From: Pterobdella sp. o SKG-2022
Lineage: Eukaryota > Annelida > Clitellata > Hirudinida > Piscicolidae
NCBI GenBank assembly: GCA_964035795.1
Contig: CAXIVU010000259.1
Location: 160,838-224,837 of the forward strand
Reading direction: 5' to 3'
Length of the DNA: 64,000 bases
Positions 1 to 15,000 of the stretch are shown here, one piece after another; position 1 is the first letter of the stretch, and every line of letters starts with the position of its first letter. The translations under genes and the position numbers were made by a program. The notes under the pieces were generated by a model. It had not been told where the DNA came from. It searched no databases and saw nothing but the letters and a program-made list of their open reading frames with translations.

Positions 1-47
1 CAGTTTCGACAACGATTGCAACATCAACGCAAACAACAACAGTTATT

Positions 48-3000
48 ATGACAACAACGACAGAAAAATTGTCTAAATCTACGCCAACAGTTACTACTGT
101 AGAAACAACAACGCCAACTACAATAACTGTAACAACAACTTCATTGGCTACAGCTACAACAGTTTCGACAGCGATTGCAACATCAACGCAAACAACAACT
201 GTTATTATGACAACAACGACAGAAATGTTGTCTAAATCTACGCCAACAGTTACTACTGTAGAAACAACAACGCCAACTACAATAACTGTAACAACAACTT
301 CATTGGCTACAGCTACAACAGTTTCGACAACGATTGCAACATCAACGCAAACAACAACTGTTATTGTGACAACAACGACAGAAATGTTGTCTAAATCTAC
401 GCCAACAGTTACTACTGTAGAAACAACAACGCCAACTACAATAACTGTAACAACAACTTCTTTGGCTACAGCTACAACAGTTTCGACAACGATTGCAACA
501 TCAACGCAAACAACAACTGTTATTATGACAACAACGACAGAAATGTTGTCTAAATCTACGCCAACAGTTACTACTGTAGAAACAACAACGCCAACTACAA
601 TAACTGTAACAACAACTTCATTGGCTACAGCTACAACAGTTTCGACAACGATTGCAACATCAACGCAAACAACAACTGTTATTATGACAACAACGACAGA
701 AATGTTGTCTAAATCTACGCCAACAGTTACTACTGTAGAAACAACAACGCCAACTACAATAACTGTAACAACAACTTCATTGGCTACAGCTACAACAATT
801 TCGACAACGATTGCAACATCAACGCAAACAACAACTGTTATTATGACAACAAAGACAGAAATGTTGTCTAAATCTACGCCAACAGTTACTACTGTAGAAA
901 CAACAACGCCAACTACAATTTCTGTAACAACAACTTCATTGGCTACAGCTACAACAGTTTCGACAACGATTGCAACATCAACGCAAACAACAACTGTTAT
1001 TATGACAACAACGACAGAAATGTTGTCTAAATCTACGCCAACAGTTACTACTGTAGAAACAACAACGCCAACTACAATAACTGTAAGAACAACTTCATTG
1101 GCTACAGCTACAACAGTTTCGACAACGATTGCAACATCAACGCAAACAACAACTGTTATTATGACAACAACGACAGAAATGTTGTCTAAATCTACGCCAA
1201 CAGTTACTACTGTAGAAACAACAACGCCAACTACAATTTCTGTAACAACAACTTCATTGGCTACAGCTACAACAGTTTCGACAACGATTGCAACATCAAC
1301 GCAAACAACAACTGTTATTATGACAACAACGACAGAAATGTTGTCTAAATCTACGCCAACAGTTACTACTGTAGAAACAACAACGCCAACTACAATAACT
1401 GTAACAACAACTTCATTGGCTACAGCTACAACAGTTTCGACAACGATTGCAACATCAACGCAAACAACAACTGTTATTGTGACAACAACGACAGAAATGT
1501 TGTCTAAATCTACGCCAACAGTTACTACTGTAGAAACAACAACGCCAACTACAATAACTGTAACAACAACTTCTTTGGCTACAGCTACAACAGTTTCGAC
1601 AACGATTGCAACATCAACGCAAACAACAACTGTTATTATGACAACAACGACAGAAATGTTGTCTAAATCTACGCCAACAGTTACTACTGTAGAAACAACA
1701 ACGCCAACTACAATAACTGTAACAACAACTTCATTGGCTACAGCTACAACAGTTTCGACAACGATTGCAACATCAACGCAAACAACAACTGTTATTATGA
1801 CAACAACGACAGAAATGTTGTCTAAATCTACGCCAACAGTTACTACTGTAGAAACAACAACGCCAACTACAATAACTGTAACAACAACTTCATTGGCTAC
1901 AGCTACAACAATTTCGACAACGATTGCAACATCAACGCAAACAACAACTGTTATTATGACAACAAAGACAGAAATGTTGTCTAAATCTACGCCAACAGTT
2001 ACTACTGTAGAAACAACAACGCCAACTACAATTTCTGTAACAACAACTTCATTGGCTACAGCTACAACAGTTTCGACAACGATTGCAACATCAACGCAAA
2101 CAACAACTGTTATTATGACAACAACGACAGAAATGTTGTCTAAATCTACGCCAACAGTTACTACTGTAGAAACAACAACGCCAACTACAATAACTGTAAG
2201 AACAACTTCATTGGCTACAGCTACAACAGTTTCGACAACGATTGCAACATCAACGCAAACAACAACTGTTATTATGACAACAACGACAGAAATGTTGTCT
2301 AAATCTACGCCAACAGTTACTACTGTAGAAACAACAACGCCAACTACAATTTCTGTAACAACAACTTCATTGGCTACAGCTACAACAGTTTCGACAACGA
2401 TTGCAACATCAACGCAAACAACAACTGTTATTATGACAACAACGACAGAAATGTTGTCTAAATCTACGCCAACAGTTACTACTGTAGAAACAACAACGCC
2501 AACTACAATTTCTGTAACAACAACTTCATTGGCTACAGCTACAACAGTTTCGACAACGATTGCAACATCAACGCAAACAACAACTGTTATTATGACAACA
2601 ACGACAGAAATGTTGTCTAAATCTACGCCAACAGTTACTACTGTAGAAACAACAACGCCAACTACAATAACTGTAACAACAACTTCATTGGCTACAGCTA
2701 CAACAGTTTCGACAACGATTGCAACATCAACGCAAACAACAACTGTTTTTATGACAACAACGACAGAAATGTTGTCTAAATCTACGCCAACAGTTACTAC
2801 TGTAGAAACAACAACGCCAACTACAATAACTGTAAGAACAACTTCATTGGCTACAGCTACAACAGTTTCGACAACGATTGCAACATCAACGCAAACAACA
2901 ACTGTTATTATGACAACAACGACAGAAATGTTGTCTAAATCTACGCCAACAGTTACTACTGTAGAAACAACAACGCCAACTACAATAACTGTAACAACAA

Positions 3001-6000
3001 CTTCATTGGCTACAGCTACAACAATTTCGACAACGATTGCAACATCAACGCAAACAACAACTGTTATTATGACAACAAAGACAGAAATGTTGTCTAAATC
3101 TACGCCAACAGTTACTACTGTAGAAACAACAACGCCAACTACAATTTCTGTAACAACAACTTCATTGGCTACAGCTACAACAGTTTCGACAACGATTGCA
3201 ACATCAACGCAAACAACAACTGTTATTATGACAACAACGACAGAAATGTTGTCTAAATCTACGCCAACAGTTACTACTGTAGAAACAACAACGCCAACTA
3301 CAATTTCTGTAACAACAACTTCATTGGCTACAGCTACAACAGTTTCGACAACGATTGCAACATCAACGCAAACAACAACAGTTATTATGACAACAACGAC
3401 AGAAAAATTGTCTAAATCTACGCCAACAGTTACTACTGTAGAAACAACAACGCCAACTACAATAACTGTAACAACAACTTCATTGGCTACAGCTACAACA
3501 GTTTCGACAGCGATTGCAACATCAACGCAAACAACAACTGTTATTATGACAACATCGACAGAAATGTTGTCTAAATCTACGCCAACAGTTACTACTGTAG
3601 AAACAACAACGCCAACTACAATAACTGTAACAACAACTTCATTGGCTACAGCTACAACAGTTTCGACAGCGATTGCAACATCAACGCAAACAACAACTGT
3701 TATTATGACAACAACGACAGAAATGTTGTCTAAATCTACGCCAACAGTTACTACTGTAGAAACAACAACGCCAACTACAATAACTGTAACAACAACTTCA
3801 TTGGCTACAGCTACAACAATTTCGACAACGATTGCAACATCAACGCAAACAACAACTGTTATTATGACAACAAAGACAGAAATGTTGTCTAAATCTACGC
3901 CAACAGTTACTACTGTAGAAACAACAACGCCAACTACAATAACTGTAACAACAACTTCATTGGCTACAGCTACAACAGTTTCGACAACGATTGCAACATC
4001 AACGCAAACAACAACTGTTTTTATGACAACAACGACAGAAATGTTGTCTAAATCTACGCCAACAGTTACTACTGTAGAAACAACAACGCCAACTACAATT
4101 TCTGTAACAACAACTTCATTGGCTACAGCTACAACAGTTTCGACAACGATTGCAACATCAACGCAAACAACAACAGTTATTATGACAACAACGACAGAAA
4201 AATTGTCTAAATCTACGCCAACAGTTACTACTGTAGAAACAACAACGCCAACTACAATAACTGTAACAACAACTTCATTGGCTACAGCTACAACAGTTTC
4301 GACAGCGATTGCAACATCAACGCAAACAACAACTGTTATTATGACAACAACGACAGAAATGTTGTCTAAATCTACGCCAACAGTTACTACTGTAGAAACA
4401 ACAACGCCAACTACAATAACTGTAACAACAACTTCATTGGCTACAGCTACAACAGTTTCGACAACGATTGCAACATCAACGCAAACAACAACTGTTATTA
4501 TGACAACAACGACAGAAATGTTGTCTAAATCTACGCCAACAATTACTACTGTAGAAACAACAACGCCAACTACAATAACTGTAACAACAACTTCATTGGC
4601 TACAGCTACAACAGTTTCGACAACGATTGCAACATCAACGCAAACAACAACTGTTATTATGACAACAACGACAGAAATGTTGTCTAAATCTACGCCAACA
4701 GTTACTACTGTAGAAACAACAACGCCAACTACAATAACTGTAACAACAACTTCATTGGCTACAGCTACAACAGTTTCGACAACGATTGCAACATCAACGC
4801 AAACAACAACTGTTATTATGACAACAACGACAGAAATGTTGTCTAAATCTACGCCAACAGTTACTACTGTAGAAACAACAACGCCAACTACAATTTCTGT
4901 AACAACAACTTCATTGGCTACAGCTACAACAGTTTCGACAACGATTGCAACATCAACGCAAACAACAACTGTTATTATGACAACAACGACAGAAATGTTG
5001 TCTAAATCTACGCCAACAGTTACTACTGTAGAAACAACAACGCCAACTACAATAACTGTAACAACAACTTCATTGGCTACAGCTACAACAGTTTCGACAA
5101 CGATTGCAACATCAACGCAAACAACAACTGTTATTATGACAACAACGACAGAAATGTTGTCTAAATCTACGCCAACAGTTACTACTGTAGAAACAACAAC
5201 GCCAACTACAATTTCTGTAACAACAACTTCATTGGCTACAGCTACAACAGTTTCGACAACGATTGCAACATCAACGCAAACAACAACAGTTATTATGACA
5301 ACAACGACAGAAAAATTGTCTAAATCTACGCCAACAGTTACTACTGTAGAAACAACAACGCCAACTACAATAACTGTAACAACAACTTCATTGGCTACAG
5401 CTACAACAGTTTCGACAGCGATTGCAACATCAACGCAAACAACAACTGTTATTATGACAACAACGACAGAAATGTTGTCTAAATCTACGCCAACAGTTAC
5501 TACTGTAGAAACAACAACGCCAACTACAATAACTGTAACAACAACTTCATTGGCTACAGCTACAACAGTTTCGACAACGATTGCAACATCAACGCAAACA
5601 ACAACTGTTTTTATGACAACAACGACAGAAATGTTGTCTAAATCTACGCCAACAGTTACTACTGTAGAAACAACAACGCCAACTACAATAACTGTAAGAA
5701 CAACTTCATTGGCTACAGCTACAACAGTTTCGACAACGATTGCAACATCAACGCAAACAACAACTGTTATTATGACAACAACGACAGAAATGTTGTCTAA
5801 ATCTACGCCAACAGTTACTACTGTAGAAACAACAACGCCAACTACAATAACTGTAACAACAACTTCATTGGCTACAGCTACAACAATTTCGACAACGATT
5901 GCAACATCAACGCAAACAACAACTGTTATTATGACAACAAAGACAGAAATGTTGTCTAAATCTACGCCAACAGTTACTACTGTAGAAACAACAACGCCAA

Positions 6001-9000
6001 CTACAATTTCTGTAACAACAACTTCATTGGCTACAGCTACAACAGTTTCGACAACGATTGCAACATCAACGCAAACAACAACTGTTATTATGACAACAAC
6101 GACAGAAATGTTGTCTAAATCTACGCCAACAGTTACTACTGTAGAAACAACAACGCCAACTACAATAACTGTAACAACAACTTCATTGGCTACAGCTACA
6201 ACAGTTTCGACAACGATTGCAACATCAACGCAAACAACAACTGTTATTATGACAACAACGACAGAAATGTTGTCTAAATCTACGCCAACAATTACTACTG
6301 TAGAAACAACAACGCCAACTACAATAACTGTAACAACAACTTCATTGGCTACAGCTACAACAGTTTCGACAACGATTGCAACATCAACGCAAACAACAAC
6401 TGTTATTATGACAACAACGACAGAAATGTTGTCTAAATCTACGCCAACAGTTACTACTGTAGAAACAACAACGCCAACTACAATAACTGTAACAACAACT
6501 TCATTGGCTACAGCTACAACAGTTTCGACAACGATTGCAACATCAACGCAAACAACAACTGTTATTATGACAACAACGACAGAAATGTTGTCTAAATCTA
6601 CGCCAACAGTTACTACTGTAGAAACAACAACGCCAACTACAATAACTGTAACAACAACTTCATTGGCTACAGCTACAACAGTTTCGACAACGATTGCAAC
6701 ATCAACGCAAACAACAACTGTTATTATGACAACAACGACAGAAATGTTGTCTAAATCTACGCCAACAGTTACTACTGTAGAAACAACAACGCCAACTACA
6801 ATAACTGTAACAACAACTTCATTGGCTACAGCTACAACAGTTTCGACAACGATTGCAACATCAACGCAAACAACAACTGTTATTATGACAACAACGACAG
6901 AAATGTTGTCTAAATCTACGCCAACAATTACTACTGTAGAAACAACAACGCCAACTACAATAACTGTAACAACAACTTCATTGGCTACAGCTACAACAGT
7001 TTCGACAACGATTGCAACATCAACGCAAACAACAACTGTTATTATGACAACAACGACAGAAATGTTGTCTAAATCTACGCCAACAGTTACTACTGTAGAA
7101 ACAACAACGCCAACTACAAAAACTGTAACAACAACTTCATTGGCTACAGCTACAACAGTTTCGACAACGATTGCAACATCAACGCAAACAACAACTGTTA
7201 TTATGACAACAACGACAGAAATGTTGTCTAAATCTACGCCAACAGTTACTACTGTAGAAACAACAACGCCAACTACAATAACTGTAACAACAACTTCATT
7301 GGCTACAGCTACAACAATTTCGACAACGATTGCAACATCAACGCAAACAACAACTGTTATTATGACAACAAAGACAGAAATGTTGTCTAAATCTACGCCA
7401 ACAGTTACTACTGTAGAAACAACAACGCCAACTACAATTTCTGTAACAACAACTTCATTGGCTACAGCTACAACAGTTTCGACAACGATTGCAACATCAA
7501 CGCAAACAACAACTGTTATTATGACAACAACGACAGAAATGTTGTCTAAATCTACGCCAACAGTTACTACTGTAGAAACAACAACGCCAACTACAATAAC
7601 TGTAACAACAACTTCATTGGCTACAGCTACAACAGTTTCGACAACGATTGCAACATCAACGCAAACAACAACTGTTATTATGACAACAACGACAGAAATG
7701 TTGTCTAAATCTACGCCAACAATTACTACTGTAGAAACAACAACGCCAACTACAATAACTGTAACAACAACTTCATTGGCTACAGCTACAACAGTTTCGA
7801 CAACGATTGCAACATCAACGCAAACAACAACTGTTATTATGACAACAACGACAGAAATGTTGTCTAAATCTACGCCAACAGTTACTACTGTAGAAACAAC
7901 AACGCCAACTACAATAACTGTAAGAACAACTTCATTGGCTACAGCTACAACAGTTTCGACAACGATTGCAACATCAACGCAAACAACAACTGTTATTATG
8001 ACAACAACGACAGAAATGTTGTCTAAATCTACGCCAACAGTTACTACTGTAGAAACAACAACGCCAACTACAATAACTGTAACAACAACTTCATTGGCTA
8101 CAGCTACAACAGTTTCGACAACGATTGCAACATCAACGCAAACAACAACTGTTATTATGACAACAACGACAGAAATGTTGTCTAAATCTACGCCAACAAT
8201 TACTACTGTAGAAACAACAACGCCAACTACAATAACTGTAACAACAACTTCATTGGCTACAGCTACAACAGTTTCGACAACGATTGCAACATCAACGCAA
8301 ACAACAACTGTTATTATGACAACAACGACAGAAATGTTGTCTAAATCTACGCCAACAGTTACTACTGTAGAAACAACAACGCCAACTACAATAACTGTAA
8401 CAACAACTTCATTGGCTACAGCTACAACAGTTTCGACAACGATTGCAACATCAACGCAAACAACAACTGTTATTATGACAACAACGACAGAAATGTTGTC
8501 TAAATCTACGCCAACAGTTACTACTGTAGAAACAACAACGCCAACTACAATAACTGTAAGAACAACTTCATTGGCTACAGCTACAACAGTTTCGACAACG
8601 ATTGCAACATCAACGCAAACAACAACTGTTATTATGACAACAACGACAGAAATGTTGTCTAAATCTACGCCAACAGTTACTACTGTAGAAACAACAACGC
8701 CAACTACAATAACTGTAACAACAACTTCATTGGCTACAGCTACAACAGTTTCGACAACGATTGCAACATCAACGCAAACAACAACTGTTATTATGACAAC
8801 AACGACAGAAATGTTGTCTAAATCTACGCCAACAATTACTACTGTAGAAACAACAACGCCAACTACAATAACTGTAACAACAACTTCATTGGCTACAGCT
8901 ACAACAGTTTCGACAACGATTGCAACATCAACGCAAACAACAACTGTTATTATGACAACAACGACAGAAATGTTGTCTAAATCTACGCCAACAGTTACTA

Positions 9001-12000
9001 CTGTAGAAACAACAACGCCAACTACAATAACTGTAACAACAACTTCATTGGCTACAGCTACAACAGTTTCGACAACGATTGCAACATCAACGCAAACAAC
9101 AACTGTTATTATGACAACAACGACAGAAATGTTGTCTAAATCTACGCCAACAGTTACTACTGTAGAAACAACAACGCCAACTACAATAACTGTAACAACA
9201 ACTTCATTGGCTACAGCTACAACAGTTTCGACAACGATTGCAACATCAACGCAAACAACAACTGTTATTATGACAACAACGACAGAAATGTTGTCTAAAT
9301 CTACGCCAACAGTTACTACTGTAGAAACAACAACGCCAACTACAATAACTGTAACAACAACTTCATTGGCTACAGCTACAACAGTTTCGACAACGATTGC
9401 AACATCAACGCAAACAACAACTGTTATTATGACAACAACGACAGAAATGTTGTCTAAATCTACGCCAACAATTACTACTGTAGAAACAACAACGCCAACT
9501 ACAATAACTGTAACAACAACTTCATTGGCTACAGCTACAACAGTTTCGACAACGATTGCAACATCAACGCAAACAACAACTGTTATTATGACAACAACGA
9601 CAGAAATGTTGTCTAAATCTACGCCAACAGTTACTACTGTAGAAACAACAACGCCAACTACAAAAACTGTAACAACAACTTCATTGGCTACAGCTACAAC
9701 AGTTTCGACAACGATTGCAACATCAACGCAAACAACAACTGTTATTATGACAACAACGACAGAAATGTTGTCTAAATCTACGCCAACAGTTACTACTGTA
9801 GAAACAACAACGCCAACTACAATAACTGTAACAACAACTTCATTGGCTACAGCTACAACAATTTCGACAACGATTGCAACATCAACGCAAACAACAACTG
9901 TTATTATGACAACAAAGACAGAAATGTTGTCTAAATCTACGCCAACAGTTACTACTGTAGAAACAACAACGCCAACTACAATTTCTGTAACAACAACTTC
10001 ATTGGCTACAGCTACAACAGTTTCGACAACGATTGCAACATCAACGCAAACAACAACTGTTATTATGACAACAACGACAGAAATGTTGTCTAAATCTACG
10101 CCAACAGTTACTACTGTAGAAACAACAACGCCAACTACAATAACTGTAACAACAACTTCATTGGCTACAGCTACAACAGTTTCGACAACGATTGCAACAT
10201 CAACGCAAACAACAACTGTTATTATGACAACAACGACAGAAATGTTGTCTAAATCTACGCCAACAATTACTACTGTAGAAACAACAACGCCAACTACAAT
10301 AACTGTAACAACAACTTCATTGGCTACAGCTACAACAGTTTCGACAACGATTGCAACATCAACGCAAACAACAACTGTTATTATGACAACAACGACAGAA
10401 ATGTTGTCTAAATCTACGCCAACAGTTACTACTGTAGAAACAACAACGCCAACTACAATAACTGTAACAACAACTTCATTGGCTACAGCTACAACAGTTT
10501 CGACAACGATTGCAACATCAACGCAAACAACAACTGTTATTATGACAACAACGACAGAAATGTTGTCTAAATCTACGCCAACAGTTACTACTGTAGAAAC
10601 AACAACGCCAACTACAATAACTGTAACAACAACTTCATTGGCTACAGCTACAACAGTTTCGACAACGATTGCAACATCAACGCAAACAACAACTGTTATT
10701 ATGACAACAACGACAGAAATATTGTCTAAATCTACGCCAACAGTTACTACTGTAGAAACAACAACGCCAACTACAATAACTGTAACAACAACTTCATTGG
10801 CTACAGCTACAACAGTTTCGACAACGATTGCAACATCAACGCAAACAACAACTGTTATTATGACAACAACGACAGAAATGTTGTCTAAATCTACGCCAAC
10901 AATTACTACTGTAGAAACAACAACGCCAACTACAATAACTGTAACAACAACTTCATTGGCTACAGCTACAACAGTTTCGACAACGATTGCAACATCAACG
11001 CAAACAACAACTGTTATTATGACAACAACGACAGAAATGTTGTCTAAATCTACGCCAACAGTTACTACTGTAGAAACAACAACGCCAACTACAATAACTG
11101 TAACAACAACTTCATTGGCTACAGCTACAACAGTTTCGACAACGATTGCAACATCAACGCAAACAACAACTGTTATTATGACAACAACGACAGAAATGTT
11201 GTCTAAATCTACGCCAACAGTTACTACTGTAGAAACAACAACGCCAACTACAAGAACTGTAACAACAACTTCATTGGCTACAGCTACAACAGTTTCGACA
11301 ACGATTGCAACATCAACGCAAACAACAACTGTTATTATGACAACAACGACAGAAATGTTGTCTAAATCTACGCCAACAGTTACTACTGTAGAAACAAAAA
11401 CGCCAACTACAATAACTGTAACAACAACTTCATTGGCTACAGCTACAACAATTTCGACAACGATTGCAACATCAACGCAAACAACAACTGTTATTATGAC
11501 AACAAAGACAGAAATGTTGTCTAAATCTACGCCAACAGTTACTACTGTAGAAACAACAACGCCAACTACAATTTCTGTAACAACAACTTCATTGGCTACA
11601 GCTACAACAGTTTCGACAACGATTGCAACATCAACGCAAACAACAACTGTTATTATGACAACAACGACAGAAATGTTGTCTAAATCTACGCCAACAGTTA
11701 CTACTGTAGAAACAACAACGCCAACTACAATAACTGTAACAACAACTTCATTGGCTACAGCTACAACAGTTTCGACAACGATTGCAACATCAACGCAAAC
11801 AACAACAGTTATTATGACAACAACGACAGAAAAATTGTCTAAATCTACGCCAACAGTTACTACTGTAGAAACAACAACGCCAACTACAATAACTGTAACA
11901 ACAACTTCATTGGCTACAGCTACAACAGTTTCGACAGCGATTGCAACATCAACGCAAACAACAACTGTTATTATGACAACAACGACAGAAATGTTGTCTA

Positions 12001-15000
12001 AATCTACGCCAACAGTTACTACTGTAGAAACAACAACGCCAACTACAATAACTGTAACAACAACTTCATTGGCTACAGCTACAACAGTTTCGACAACGAT
12101 TGCAACATCAACGCAAACAACAACTGTTATTATGACAACAACGACAGAAATGTTGTCTAAATCTACGCCAACAGTTACTACTGTAGAAACAACAACGCCA
12201 ACTACAATAACTGTAAGAACAACTTCATTGGCTACAGCTACAACAGTTTCGACAACGATTGCAACATCAACGCAAACAACAACTGTTATTATGACAACAA
12301 CGACAGAAATGTTGTCTAAATCTACGCCAACAGTTACTACTGTAGAAACAACAACGCCAACTACAAAAACTGTAACAACAACTTCATTGGCTACAGCTAC
12401 AACAGTTTCGACAACGATTGCAACATCAACGCAAACAACAACTGTTATTATGACAACAACGACAGAAATGTTGTCTAAATCTACGCCAACAGTTACTACT
12501 GTAGAAACAACAACGCCAACTACAATAACTGTAACAACAACTTCATTGGCTACAGCTACAACAATTTCGACAACGATTGCAACATCAACGCAAACAACAA
12601 CTGTTATTATGACAACAAAGACAGAAATGTTGTCTAAATCTACGCCAACAGTTACTACTGTAGAAACAACAACGCCAACTACAATAACTGTAACAACAAC
12701 TTCATTGGCTACAGCTACAACAGTTTCGACAACGATTGCAACATCAACGCAAACAACAACTGTTATTATGACAACAACGACAGAAATGTTGTCTAAATCT
12801 ACGCCAACAGTTACTACTGTAGAAACAACAACGCCAACTACAATAACTGTAACAACAACTTCATTGGCTACAGCTACAACAGTTTCGACAACGATTGCAA
12901 CATCAACGCAAACAACAACTGTTATTATGACAACAACGACAGAAATGTTGTCTAAATCTACGCCAACAATTACTACTGTAGAAACAACAACGCCAACTAC
13001 AATAACTGTAACAACAACTTCATTGGCTACAGCTACAACAGTTTCGACAACGATTGCAACATCAACGCAAACAACAACTGTTATTATGACAACAACGACA
13101 GAAATGTTGTCTAAATCTACGCCAACAGTTACTACTGTAGAAACAACAACGCCAACTACAAAAACTGTAACAACAACTTCATTGGCTACAGCTACAACAG
13201 TTTCGACAACGATTGCAACATCAACGCAAACAACAACTGTTATTATGACAACAACGACAGAAATGTTGTCTAAATCTACGCCAACAGTTACTACTGTAGA
13301 AACAACAACGCCAACTACAATAACTGTAACAACAACTTCATTGGCTACAGCTACAACAATTTCGACAACGATTGCAACATCAACGCAAACAACAACTGTT
13401 ATTATGACAACAAAGACAGAAATGTTGTCTAAATCTACGCCAACAGTTACTACTGTAGAAACAACAACGCCAACTACAATTTCTGTAACAACAACTTCAT
13501 TGGCTACAGCTACAACAGTTTCGACAACGATTGCAACATCAACGCAAACAACAACTGTTATTATGACAACAACGACAGAAATGTTGTCTAAATCTACGCC
13601 AACAGTTACTACTGTAGAAACAACAACGCCAACTACAATAACTGTAACAACAACTTCATTGGCTACAGCTACAACAGTTTCGACAACGATTGCAACATCA
13701 ACGCAAACAACAACTGTTATTATGACAACAACGACAGAAATGTTGTCTAAATCTACGCCAACAATTACTACTGTAGAAACAACAACGCCAACTACAATAA
13801 CTGTAACAACAACTTCATTGGCTACAGCTACAACAGTTTCGACAACGATTGCAACATCAACGCAAACAACAACTGTTATTATGACAACAACGACAGAAAT
13901 GTTGTCTAAATCTACGCCAACAGTTACTACTGTAGAAACAACAACGCCAACTACAATAACTGTAACAACAACTTCATTGGCTACAGCTACAACAGTTTCG
14001 ACAACGATTGCAACATCAACGCAAACAACAACTGTTATTATGACAACAACGACAGAAATGTTGTCTAAATCTACGCCAACAGTTACTACTGTAGAAACAA
14101 CAACGCCAACTACAATAACTGTAACAACAACTTCATTGGCTACAGCTACAACAGTTTCGACAACGATTGCAACATCAACGCAAACAACAACTGTTATTAT
14201 GACAACAACGACAGAAATATTGTCTAAATCTACGCCAACAGTTACTACTGTAGAAACAACAACGCCAACTACAATAACTGTAACAACAACTTCATTGGCT
14301 ACAGCTACAACAGTTTCGACAACGATTGCAACATCAACGCAAACAACAACTGTTATTATGACAACAACGACAGAAATGTTGTCTAAATCTACGCCAACAG
14401 TTACTACTGTAGAAACAACAACGCCAACTACAATAACTGTAACAACAACTTCATTGGCTACAGCTACAACAGTTTCGACAACGATTGCAACATCAACGCA
14501 AACAACAACTGTTATTATGACAACAACGACAGAAATGTTGTCTAAATCTACGCCAACAGTTACTACTGTAGAAACAACAACGCCAACTACAATAACTGTA
14601 ACAACAACTTCATTGGCTACAGCTACAACAGTTTCGACAACGATTGCAACATCAACGCAAACAACAACTGTTATTATGACAACAACGACAGAAATGTTGT
14701 CTAAATCTACGCCAACAGTTACTACTGTAGAAACAACAACGCCAACTACAAGAACTGTAACAACAACTTCATTGGCTACAGCTACAACAGTTTCGACAAC
14801 GATTGCAACATCAACGCAAACAACAACTGTTATTATGACAACAACGACAGAAATGTTGTCTAAATCTACGCCAACAGTTACTACTGTAGAAACAAAAACG
14901 CCAACTACAATAACTGTAACAACAACTTCATTGGCTACAGCTACAACAATTTCGACAACGATTGCAACATCAACGCAAACAACAACTGTTATTATGACAA

